Source: an uncultured Bacteroidales bacterium
GTDB lineage: Bacteria; Bacteroidota; Bacteroidia; Bacteroidales; Muribaculaceae
Assembly: GCA_947177325.1 (NCBI GenBank)
Contig: CAMWUH010000040.1
Coordinates: 1-11,577 of the forward strand
DNA length: 11,577 nucleotides
Reading direction: 5' to 3'
Of this stretch, positions 4,967 through 11,577 are shown piece by piece. Position 1 is the stretch's first letter; each line of letters opens with the position of its first letter. A program made the position numbers and the translations under genes. Under the pieces are notes generated by a model that saw only the letters and a program-made list of their open reading frames with translations, ran no database searches and was not told the origin of the DNA.

Positions 4967-5716
4967 ATGGTCACGCAGCCTCTGATTTCAATCATAACCG
5001 TTTGTCGCAACGCCGAAACCACTATCGGCGCTACGTTGAAAAGCGTTGATGAGCAAACTTTTACCGACTACGAGCATATAATCATTGACGGAGCATCATC
5101 TGATGCCACACTCAGCATAATCAAAAGTGCTCCCAACGAGCGCCGACGCCTCAGCTCCGATCCTGACCGCGGCATTTACGATGCCATGAACCGCGGACTG
5201 GAACGTGCTCGCGGCCGCTACGTCATTTTCCTTAATGCAGGCGACCGCTTCCACTCCCCGACCACGCTCAACCTCTATGCCTCAGCCATTTCAGTCAACC
5301 CCGAAGTTGACATCGTCTACGGCGAAACCGATATCGTCGACATCAACGGCAACTACATCGGCCCTCGCCATCTTTCAGCTCCCGAAGTGCTTACGGCGGA
5401 ATCGTTTGCCGACGGTATGCTCGTCTGCCATCAGGCCTTTATGGCAAGCATCCGCATAACAAGCTATTATGATGTGCGCTACAAATTTTCATCGGATTAC
5501 GATTGGTGCATCCGCTGTCTGCAGCGCTCTCGCCTCAACATCAACCTCAATGCCGTCACCATCGACTATCTTAACGAGGGCGAAACCACCCGCAATCGCT
5601 CGCGCTCGCTCTATGAACGCTTCAAAATCATGAGCTACTATTTCGGCGCCGGCAAATCAATCCGTCGCCACTTCAGCTTCCTCCGCCGCTACATCAAGCG
5701 CCGCAACCGTAAATAA
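4967..5716 (+). CDS. Family 2 glycosyltransferase
   Basis: This 249-residue GT2 (GT-A fold) enzyme would transfer a sugar from a nucleotide-sugar donor onto a surface glycan or lipid-linked acceptor at the inner face of the cytoplasmic membrane. Visible motifs are the N-terminal ISIITVCRNAETTI, the nucleotide-binding IIIDGASSDAT (Asp41, Asp46), SDPDRGIYDAMN (64-75, as in WcaE-like enzymes), and FLNAGDRF, where NAGD (90-93) occupies the position of the DXD metal motif. A later YDVRYKFSSDYDWCIR segment probably holds the catalytic acidic residue. The C-terminus has no membrane helix but is very basic (RRHFSFLRRYIKRRNRK), which suggests peripheral membrane contact. It starts 36 bases after murI with no visible promoter, so I infer co-transcription. 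The acceptor and sugar cannot be told from sequence. Confidence 0.92.
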   Translation: MVTQPLISIITVCRNAETTIGATLKSVDEQTFTDYEHIIIDGASSDATLSIIKSAPNERRRLSSDPDRGIYDAMNRGLERARGRYVIFLNAGDRFHSPTTLNLYASAISVNPEVDIVYGETDIVDINGNYIGPRHLSAPEVLTAESFADGMLVCHQAFMASIRITSYYDVRYKFSSDYDWCIRCLQRSRLNINLNAVTIDYLNEGETTRNRSRSLYERFKIMSYYFGAGKSIRRHFSFLRRYIKRRNRK

Positions 5717-5727
5717 GAGCCGGCTCT
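5716..5727. repeat. 12-bp palindrome between the glycosyltransferase and DUF4286 genes
   Basis: AGAGCCGGCTCT is a perfect palindrome that begins at the last base of the glycosyltransferase stop codon. It has no loop and no T-tract, so it is not a convincing terminator. Its role is unknown. Confidence 0.4.
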
Positions 5728-5781
5728 AAAATGTCTACTCCCGTTGATTACTCCACAAAGCAAATCTCACTCTCTACAACA

Positions 5782-6093
5782 ATGTATATTCTGAATACCT
5801 CTTTCCACATTGACCACGCCCACTTCAGCCGGGCCGTCGATTTCGTCAAGCAACAACTGATTCCGGCGCTCACGGAGTCGGGAGTCGTCACTGACCCGCT
5901 GTTGCTCGAATTGCTTATCGATGTTGACCCTGCCATGCGCTCATTCTCGCTGCAACTCCACACCGCCGACATTGAGCAGGCAGCCGAGCTGCTTGACGCT
6001 AAAGGACAACCGCTTATAGCCGAATTGATTAAATCGTGCGGAGGGCCCGAACACGCCGTTACCTTTACCACTCCAATGCAAATTATTGACTGA
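5782..6093 (+). CDS. DUF4286 family protein
   Basis: The 103-residue product resembles the small DUF4286 proteins of Bacteroidetes, which start with a short beta strand of the form MYILNTSFHID and have an alpha/beta fold with no known activity. An in-frame ATG at 5731 would add 17 residues (MSTPVDYSTKQISLSTT). I prefer the start at 5782 because the family begins at MYI and the added stretch looks non-conserved, but the longer form cannot be excluded. There is no signal peptide or membrane helix. The stop codon TGA (6091-6093) overlaps the ruvC ATG by one base, which implies translational coupling. The family is often found next to ruvC, so a role linked to recombination is a guess from context only. 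Confidence 0.85.
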   Translation: MYILNTSFHIDHAHFSRAVDFVKQQLIPALTESGVVTDPLLLELLIDVDPAMRSFSLQLHTADIEQAAELLDAKGQPLIAELIKSCGGPEHAVTFTTPMQIID

Positions 6094-6680
6094 TGCCGAA
6101 ACCCGATTCCTCGCTTAAGCAATACGACCGCATAATAATTGGCATTGACCCCGGCACAAACGTGATGGGCTACGGCATTTTGGGCATAATCGGCAAAAAG
6201 CCGTCGCTGATAGCGATGGGTGTTATAAAACTGTCGAAATTTGAGAGTCATTATCTGCGTTTGCGCCGCATTTATGAGCGTGTGCTCGGCCTGGTGGAGC
6301 AATATCTCCCCGATGAAATGGCTATCGAAGCCCCCTTCTTCGGCAAAAACGTACAATCTATGCTCAAACTTGGCCGCGCCCAGGGCGTTGCCATGGCCGC
6401 CGCCCTGTCGCGCGACGTGCCCATTGCCGAGTATGAGCCACGCCTTATAAAAATGGCCATCACCGGCAACGGAGCCGCATCCAAAGAGCAAGTCAAAGAG
6501 ATGCTTCGCCGACAGCTCGACATACCGGAAGAAAGTTTTCTGCCCGAACTCGATGCCACCGATGCCCTCGGCGCAGCCCTCTGCCACTTCTTTGAAACCG
6601 GCAAACCCGAAGTAGCCAAAGGCGCAAAATCATGGAAAGCCTTCATCGCCGCCAACCCCGGGCGCGTCAAAGGCCTCTGA
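6093..6680 (+). CDS. ruvC: Holliday junction resolvase RuvC
   Basis: RuvC is the dimeric endonuclease that makes paired nicks in Holliday junctions after RuvAB branch migration in recombinational repair. The 195-residue protein carries all four metal-binding acidic residues of the RNase H-like fold: Asp19 in IIIGIDPGTNVMGYG, Glu79 in MAIEAPFFGKN, and Asp154 and Asp157 in LDATDALGAALCH. The conserved block GRAQGVAMAAAL (94-105) and EYEPRLIKMAITGNGAASKEQV are also present. An N-terminal extension of about 12 residues before the first strand and a short tail after the last helix are the only differences from the compact enterobacterial enzyme. It is translated from an ATG overlapping the DUF4286 stop codon. 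ruvA and ruvB are not in this window. Confidence 0.98.
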   Translation: MPKPDSSLKQYDRIIIGIDPGTNVMGYGILGIIGKKPSLIAMGVIKLSKFESHYLRLRRIYERVLGLVEQYLPDEMAIEAPFFGKNVQSMLKLGRAQGVAMAAALSRDVPIAEYEPRLIKMAITGNGAASKEQVKEMLRRQLDIPEESFLPELDATDALGAALCHFFETGKPEVAKGAKSWKAFIAANPGRVKGL

Positions 6681-6730
6681 CTCCTCCCCCTTTTTAACCC
6701 CGACATAGCTGATTATCCGTTAAAAAGTCG

Positions 6731-6738
6731 TATATTTG
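6731..6738 (+). promoter_or_regulatory. Promoter -7 element of serB
   Basis: TATATTTG followed by CA matches the Bacteroidetes -7 consensus. The -33 region about 20 bases upstream has no clear TTG. Transcription would start near 6743, about 34 bases before the serB ATG. Confidence 0.6.
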
Positions 6739-6776
6739 CAGCAAATCAGGAGTTTTAAACCCCCACCTTTCAGCTA

Positions 6777-8003
6777 ATGAAACAAAACGATATCGAAATA
6801 ATTCTTATCTCAATCTCCGGCCAGGACAAGCCGGGCGTTACCGCCTCGCTCACCGCTATATTGGCCCGATATAATGCTACTATCCTCGACATTGGCCAGG
6901 CTGACATCCACCACACCCTCTCGCTGGGTATTCTGTTCAAGACAAGCCCCGACGTGTCAGGCATCATTCTAAAAGACCTCCTCTTCAAGGCCTACGAGTT
7001 GGGGGTGAAAATCCGCTTTAACCCAATCACTGTTGAAGAATACGAAAACTGGGTGGGCCGGCAAGGCAAAAATCGCTGGATTATCACTATTCTGGGGCGA
7101 AAAATCACTGCCCGCCACATTGCTTTGGTGTCAGAAGAAATTGCCACTCAAGGGCTTAACATTGACGGCATCATGCGCCTGACCGGTCGCCCCTCGCTGG
7201 CCGAAAAGATGGATGAAAAGTCGAAAATGTGTGTAGAATTTTCAGTGCGTGGCACCCCCGATGATTATGGCCGCATGCAGCGTAAGTTCATGCAGATTTC
7301 AGCGCAGGAAGAATTTGACATCTCAATGCAAGCCGACGACATTTATCGACGCAGCCGCCGACTGGTGTGCTTCGATATGGACTCGACGCTCATCGAAACC
7401 GAGGTTATCGATGAATTGGCCGACCGCGCCGGAGTTGGCCCGCAGGTCAGAGCAATCACCGAGAGCGCCATGCGTGGCGAAATCGATTTCAAAGAGAGCT
7501 TCACCCGCCGCGTGGCCCTGCTCAAAGGTCTTGATGAGAGCGTCATGCAAGAGATTGCCGAGTCGCTTCCCATAACCGAGGGGGTAGAGCGAATGATGGA
7601 TGTGCTTCACCGGGCCGGCTACAAAACAGCCATCCTCTCAGGCGGTTTCACCTATTTCGGCGAATATCTGAAAAAACGCTTCGGCTTTGACTATGTCTAC
7701 GCCAACGAGCTTGAAATCGTCGACGGCAAATTAACCGGCAAATTCGTTGGCGACATCGTCGACGGAACCCGCAAAGCCGAGTTGCTCCGATTGATTGCCC
7801 AATTTGAGAACATCAACATTGCCCAGACCATAGCCGTTGGCGACGGGGCCAACGACCTCCCGATGCTTGCCACTGCCGGTCTCGGCATCGCCTTCCATGC
7901 AAAGCCTAAAGTGAAGCAAACCGCCAAGCAGTCAATCTCAACTATTGGTCTTGACGGCATCCTCTACTTCATCGGCTTCAAAGATTCTTATCTGCCTTCA
8001 TGA
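6777..8003 (+). CDS. serB: Phosphoserine phosphatase with N-terminal ACT domains
   Basis: SerB removes phosphate from L-phosphoserine, the last step of serine synthesis. The 408-residue protein is longer than a bare SerB because of an N-terminal regulatory half. Residues ~8-80 (IILISISGQDKPGVTASLTAIL) form a clear ACT domain. Residues ~98-180 (WIITILGRKITARHIALVSEEI) look like a second. The HAD phosphatase follows with all signature motifs: FDMDSTLIETEVIDELA (nucleophile Asp200, acid/base Asp202), ILSGGFTYF (Ser288 in motif II), DGTRKAELL (motif III lysine), and VGDGANDLPML (Asp356, Asp360). ACT domains usually bind amino acids, so serine feedback is likely but inferred. It has its own promoter and lies 50 bases upstream of the porin gene. 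Confidence 0.97.
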   Translation: MKQNDIEIILISISGQDKPGVTASLTAILARYNATILDIGQADIHHTLSLGILFKTSPDVSGIILKDLLFKAYELGVKIRFNPITVEEYENWVGRQGKNRWIITILGRKITARHIALVSEEIATQGLNIDGIMRLTGRPSLAEKMDEKSKMCVEFSVRGTPDDYGRMQRKFMQISAQEEFDISMQADDIYRRSRRLVCFDMDSTLIETEVIDELADRAGVGPQVRAITESAMRGEIDFKESFTRRVALLKGLDESVMQEIAESLPITEGVERMMDVLHRAGYKTAILSGGFTYFGEYLKKRFGFDYVYANELEIVDGKLTGKFVGDIVDGTRKAELLRLIAQFENINIAQTIAVGDGANDLPMLATAGLGIAFHAKPKVKQTAKQSISTIGLDGILYFIGFKDSYLPS

Positions 8004-8053
8004 TTGCCCTTCTATGGGTAGAAAACTCCGCGGAGGCCTAAATTCCCTTTATA

Positions 8054-9490
8054 ATGAAATTAAAAACAATCGCATCAGCCTTAACCATCTGCGCGGCGCT
8101 GACCGCATCGGCCGAAGGCTATCAAATCAACACCCTCTCTGCTCGCCAGAATGGTATGGGCCATGTAGGCACTGCAATGCACCTCGGCTCGGAATCACAA
8201 ATCTTCAACCCGGCCGGATTGACTTCGCTCGAAAAAAATCTGGAAATCACCGGTTCATTTACAGGCATAATCGCCACTGCTTCAGCCGACAACATCACCT
8301 ACACTAACAGCGGTCTGCAAACAATGGACGGTCTCTACCTCATCCCGGCGTCGACCCACCATTACGATCAGACCTACACCACCGACAACTCAATGTCGAC
8401 TCCCCTGTCGGCAACCATCGGTTTCTCAATCACTGACAAAATTAAAGCCGGTCTCGCGTTTTACACACCCTACGGCTCCGGCATCAACTGGACCAACAAC
8501 TGGCCCGGAGCAGTGCTCAACCAGTCAGTTTCGCTGAAAACATTCACTGTGCAACCCACCGTCGCGTGGCAGCCCGTCAAGGGACTCTCAGTGGGTGTCG
8601 GCCTGATGATTACCTGGGCCAACGTCAACCTCAACAAAGGCTTGATTGACCCGCTGTCGTTCAACGCCATGCAGAAGCTCATGCTCCCGGCGGAATACTA
8701 CTACGAATACAGCCCCACGACCATTCCCGCATCAATCAACCTCAACGGCTCAGCCTCAGTAGCAGCGGGCGCCAATGTAGGCGTTATGTGGGACATCAAC
8801 CCGAAATGGACCGTTGGCTTCAGCTACCGCTCGAAAATGATGATGAAAGTGAAAGCCGGCGATGCCTCGTTGAGCTATGCCAACGAGCATGCAGCAACAA
8901 TTCTCAACGGCTCGCTCGGCATCATCAACAATTCCCAGTTCAAGGCAGCAATGCCATGTGCGGCTGTCTATAACTTCGGCGTCAGCTACAAACCTATCGA
9001 AAATCTTATCGTGGCCTTCGATGCTCAACTGACCGGTTGGAGCGCCTACAAATCGCTCGACATCGAGTTTCTCGACCAAGCTCTGAGCGCCTATAATCAG
9101 CACATCGAGAAAAACTATCGCGACTCATGGACCTTCCATCTCGGTGCCGAATATGGCGTCAGTGACCGCTTCGATGTGCGCGCCGGCTTGATGATCGATA
9201 CATCCCCCGTCAGCGCCACTCACTATAACCCCGAAACTCCCGGCATGACCAAAATCGAGCCCTCGGTCGGTGTCTCATTCCGCCCCGTCAAAAACTTCTC
9301 GATCGATGCATCGCTGATGTATGTTGCCGGTCTCGGCGCCAAAAATCGCTCTTGCACCTATCCCGACGTTATCCTCAACACTATTGGTCAAATGGTCAAC
9401 ACACTGGTTAACCCGGCCACCAACACTTTCTCTGCCGACTATCACGTTCACTCCTGGTGTCCCTCAATCGGGTTCACCCTCAGTTTCTAA
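8054..9490 (+). CDS. OmpP1/FadL/TodX-family outer-membrane channel
   Basis: This 478-residue protein has a Sec signal peptide, with cleavage probably after ASA at residue 20. The mature N-terminus resembles the FadL family: EGYQINTLSARQNGMGHVGTA followed by the hallmark NPAGL (52-56). FadL proteins are 14-stranded barrels that take up hydrophobic substrates such as long-chain fatty acids by lateral diffusion. Amphipathic strands alternate through the whole length (for example TPLSATIGFSITDKIKAGLAFYTPYG), and the chain ends in an aromatic residue (IGFTLSF), the usual outer-membrane insertion signal. The length fits the family. The substrate is unknown. It starts 50 bases after serB with no clear promoter and ends six bases before ssb, so it may be co-transcribed with both. 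Confidence 0.93.
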   Translation: MKLKTIASALTICAALTASAEGYQINTLSARQNGMGHVGTAMHLGSESQIFNPAGLTSLEKNLEITGSFTGIIATASADNITYTNSGLQTMDGLYLIPASTHHYDQTYTTDNSMSTPLSATIGFSITDKIKAGLAFYTPYGSGINWTNNWPGAVLNQSVSLKTFTVQPTVAWQPVKGLSVGVGLMITWANVNLNKGLIDPLSFNAMQKLMLPAEYYYEYSPTTIPASINLNGSASVAAGANVGVMWDINPKWTVGFSYRSKMMMKVKAGDASLSYANEHAATILNGSLGIINNSQFKAAMPCAAVYNFGVSYKPIENLIVAFDAQLTGWSAYKSLDIEFLDQALSAYNQHIEKNYRDSWTFHLGAEYGVSDRFDVRAGLMIDTSPVSATHYNPETPGMTKIEPSVGVSFRPVKNFSIDASLMYVAGLGAKNRSCTYPDVILNTIGQMVNTLVNPATNTFSADYHVHSWCPSIGFTLSF

Positions 9491-9496
9491 TCAAAC

Positions 9497-9862
9497 ATGA
9501 GCGTCAACAAAGTAATTTTAGTAGGCAACGTCGGCACTGCGCCCGAGGTGCGCTATGTCGGCACTCGCCCCGTGGCCACCCTCAGCCTCGCCACTAACGA
9601 GCCTGCCCGCACTGCGGCCGACGGAACGGCTGTGCCGGAGCGCACCGAATGGCATCGCATCATCATGTGGGACAAGGCCGCCGAAACCGCCGAGCGCTAC
9701 ATCAGCAAAGGAACGAAACTCTACATCGAGGGAAAACTCCGCACCCGGCAGTATCAAGACCGCAACGCCATCACCCGCTCAGTCACCGAAATCATCGTTG
9801 ATACATTCGACATCCTCTCCCGCCCTACCGCAACCAATCAGCCCGGCCAATCGCCTGCCTGA
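9497..9862 (+). CDS. ssb: Single-stranded DNA-binding protein, short form without acidic tail
   Basis: The 121-residue protein is an SSB-type OB fold that coats single-stranded DNA during replication and repair. Typical blocks are MSVNKVILVGNVGTAPEVRY, PVATLSLATNE, ERTEWHRIIMWDKAAETAERYISKGTKLYIEGKLRTRQYQD, and the last strand VTEIIVDTFDILSR. The OB fold ends near residue 112, and only nine residues (ATNQPGQSPA-like end) remain. The flexible linker and the acidic DDDLPF-type tip that recruits repair and replication partners are missing. I checked the following bases in the other two frames and found no frameshifted tip. It may be a second, specialised SSB of the genome or a C-terminally reduced one. 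It starts six bases after the porin gene. Confidence 0.95.
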   Translation: MSVNKVILVGNVGTAPEVRYVGTRPVATLSLATNEPARTAADGTAVPERTEWHRIIMWDKAAETAERYISKGTKLYIEGKLRTRQYQDRNAITRSVTEIIVDTFDILSRPTATNQPGQSPA

Positions 9863-9882
9863 CTCTATAATTGAAATTCGCT

Positions 9883-9907
9883 CAACCGTGACACATTCGC
9901 CCGGTTG
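9883..9907 (+). other. Weak hairpin between ssb and the OPT gene
   Basis: CAACCG (9883-9888) pairs with CGGTTG (9902-9907) around a 13-base loop. There is no T-tract, so it is not a convincing terminator. TATAATTG at 9866-9873, one mismatch from the -7 consensus, could be a weak promoter for the following transporter gene. Confidence 0.25.
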
Positions 9908-9927
9908 CTCCAAAATCTTTATCACAA

Positions 9928-11577
9928 ATGAAATCAGAAACCAATTTTAAAGAAACAGCCGCCAAGGTCGACGCCCCCGACGCTCCGGAGGAAATCTATG
10001 CCGACGCCGACCCCGCTGCGCTTCCCGAAAACGCATTCCGCGAGTTAGGCAAAGATGAGACTTACCGCCCGCTGATGCACCCTGCCCGCGACTATCGCGA
10101 AGTAACCCCCTACTCCGTTGGCATGGGCTTGATGCTCGCCATTGTGTTTTCAGCAGCCGCCGCCTACCTCGGTCTGAAAGTAGGTCAGGTGTTTGAGGCC
10201 GCAATCCCAATTTCAATTATCGCCGTGGGCCTTTCAGGCGCTCTTGGCAAGAAAAACGCCTTGGGCCAGAACGTCATCATTCAGTCAATCGGCTCATGCT
10301 CGGGCGTTATCGTGGCCGGCGCCATCTTCACTCTCCCCGCGCTCTACATTCTGAAAGCCAAATTCCCCGACATTACGGTCAATTTCCTTCAGATTTTCCT
10401 GTCGTCGCTATTTGGCGGTGTGCTGGGCATATTGTTCTTTATCCCGTTCCGCAAATATTTCGTCAAGGATATGCACGGCAAGTATCCCTTCCCTGAAGCA
10501 ACCGCCACTACTCAGGTGCTCGCATCGGGTCAGAATTCCGCCAACAAGGGGCAAGCCGTGTTGCTGCTGATTGCCTCGTTGGTCGGCGGTGTTTATGACT
10601 ACATTGTCGCAACATTTGGCTGGTGGGCCGAAACAGTCACTTCAACCGCTTACACCTGGGGCGCATCGCTTGCAGCGAAAGCCAAGATGGTGTTTTCGTG
10701 CAACACCGGCGCTGCCGTGCTCGGCTTGGGCTACATTGTAGGGCTTCGCTACGGCTTCATTATCTTCGCCGGCTCAGCCTTCGTTTGGTGGGTTATCATT
10801 CCGCTGATGGGTGCTTACGGTTCTCCCGAAATCACAGCTATGGCGCCCGAAGGCATCTTCAAAAACTATGCCCGAATGATTGGTATCGGCGGCATTGCAA
10901 TGGCCGGCATCATCGGCATTATCAAATCGTGGCCTATCATTGTGCAAGCCGTAGGGCTCGCCGGTCGTGAGTTCAAAGGCGACAAAGCCGCCCGCCCGGT
11001 GCGTTGGCAAATGGACATTTCCATGAAGCATCTGGTATTCTATATGGCGATTGCCTTGGCTGCAGTGCTCATTTTCTTCATGACCGGAGTTATCAACTGC
11101 TGGTGGCAAGCCTTAGTGGCCTGGGCCGTTGTTGTGATAATTTCATTCCTCTTTACAACCGTTGCCGCCAACGCCATTGCAATCGTAGGCTCTAACCCGG
11201 TATCGGGCATGACCATCATGACTCTTATCATCGCCTCAGCCATTTTCGTGGCAATCGGCTTGAAAGGCACCGGAGGCATCGTTGCCGCTATGGTTATCGG
11301 CGGCGTGGTTTGTACGGCCCTGTCGATGGCCGGCGGCTTCGTCACCGACCTTAAGGTGGGCTACTGGCTCGGCTCCACCCCCAAGAAACAGGAGTCATGG
11401 AAATTCCTCGGCACTCTGGTAGCAGCCGCAACCGTTGGTGGCGTAATCCTCGTGCTTAATCAGGTTTACGGCTTCGAGGGTGAAAACGCCTTGGCGGCTC
11501 CCCAAGCCAACGCCATGGCCTCTGTAATCGAGCCTATGATGCTCGAAGGCGGCAACACTCCCTGGATGCTTTATATC
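9928..11577 (+). CDS. OPT-family oligopeptide transporter, 3' end outside the window
   Basis: The reading frame is open from the ATG at 9928 to the window edge: 550 codons without a stop. It encodes a polytopic inner-membrane protein of the OPT family (bacterial branch), secondary transporters of peptides or peptide-like and metal-chelate substrates. A hydrophilic N-terminus of about 60 residues, rich in Asp, Glu and Ala, precedes the first helix (SVGMGLMLAIVFSAAAAYLGL). Family signatures are KYPFPEATATTQVLA (185-199), SNPVSGMTI (422-430) and the GGFVTDLKVGYWLGSTPKKQ block (469-488). About ten or more hydrophobic helices are visible, including two with tryptophan-rich ends. Family members are usually somewhat over 600 residues, so perhaps 70-120 are missing. 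The start is chosen because it is the first ATG after ssb, and the N-terminal charged segment is in frame. Substrate cannot be assigned. Confidence 0.95.
   Translation, partial: MKSETNFKETAAKVDAPDAPEEIYADADPAALPENAFRELGKDETYRPLMHPARDYREVTPYSVGMGLMLAIVFSAAAAYLGLKVGQVFEAAIPISIIAVGLSGALGKKNALGQNVIIQSIGSCSGVIVAGAIFTLPALYILKAKFPDITVNFLQIFLSSLFGGVLGILFFIPFRKYFVKDMHGKYPFPEATATTQVLASGQNSANKGQAVLLLIASLVGGVYDYIVATFGWWAETVTSTAYTWGASLAAKAKMVFSCNTGAAVLGLGYIVGLRYGFIIFAGSAFVWWVIIPLMGAYGSPEITAMAPEGIFKNYARMIGIGGIAMAGIIGIIKSWPIIVQAVGLAGREFKGDKAARPVRWQMDISMKHLVFYMAIALAAVLIFFMTGVINCWWQALVAWAVVVIISFLFTTVAANAIAIVGSNPVSGMTIMTLIIASAIFVAIGLKGTGGIVAAMVIGGVVCTALSMAGGFVTDLKVGYWLGSTPKKQESWKFLGTLVAAATVGGVILVLNQVYGFEGENALAAPQANAMASVIEPMMLEGGNTPWMLYI

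Noticed and set aside
5748..6587. Long minus-strand open frame of 279 codons antisense to DUF4286 and ruvC
   Set aside because: It mirrors two well-supported coding genes, has low-complexity composition and no family resemblance, so it is a shadow of codon bias.
8027..8036. CTCCGCGGAG palindrome between serB and the porin gene, considered as a terminator
   Set aside because: It has no loop and no T-tract. It is more likely a chance palindrome in a GC-rich spacer.
1..11577. CRISPR arrays, insertion sequences, integrases, toxin-antitoxin pairs and phage genes
   Set aside because: I looked for regular repeats, transposase or integrase motifs and paired small genes on both strands and saw none.

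Overview
The window looks like the chromosome of a member of the Bacteroidota, order Bacteroidales. A Muribaculaceae-like gut commensal is my best guess, but that is inference. The evidence is the promoters, which follow the Bacteroidetes form (TTTG or TTG, a spacer of 19-21 bases, then TAnnTTTG), the near absence of Shine-Dalgarno sequences, and the gene set: an ACT-fused SerB, a DUF4286 gene coupled to ruvC, an OmpP1/FadL porin, an OPT transporter and a TPR lipoprotein with an internal membrane helix and a C-terminal helix-turn-helix-like end. Most of the window is housekeeping DNA of moderate GC. Two stretches are clearly richer in AT: the first ~1,040 bases and the region from about 2,520 to 3,580.

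Layout. Bases 19-1830 encode a membrane-anchored TPR regulator-like lipoprotein whose first half is AT-rich and second half GC-richer. A promoter then drives a tRNA-Leu(UAA), which ends in a perfect 15-bp hairpin. It is followed by a small four-cysteine TSCPD protein that ends at an intrinsic terminator. From 3347 down to 2656 the minus strand holds a near-consensus promoter, a structured RNA of about 180 nt and a small secreted protein of unknown function. I folded the RNA by hand into one long rod with a closing stem, a large asymmetric central bubble and a terminal hairpin, and I read it as a 6S (SsrS)-like RNA.

The plus strand resumes with rplS (L19), which has its own promoter and a structured 5' leader that could be an autoregulatory site. 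The rplS terminator is interleaved with the promoter of the next unit: murI (peptidoglycan precursor supply), a family 2 glycosyltransferase, a DUF4286 protein and ruvC (Holliday junction resolvase). The last two overlap by one base. A further promoter precedes serB (serine synthesis). It is followed closely by an OmpP1/FadL-family outer-membrane channel, a short single-stranded DNA-binding protein without the usual acidic tail, and the 5' 550 codons of an OPT-family transporter that runs off the window.

No CRISPR array, insertion sequence, prophage or defence system is visible. The most interesting region is 3072-3347 on the minus strand: the 6S-like RNA, a 16-bp palindrome at its promoter, and a downstream segment that could pair with an unpaired bulge of the RNA and so connect it to the orphan secreted protein.
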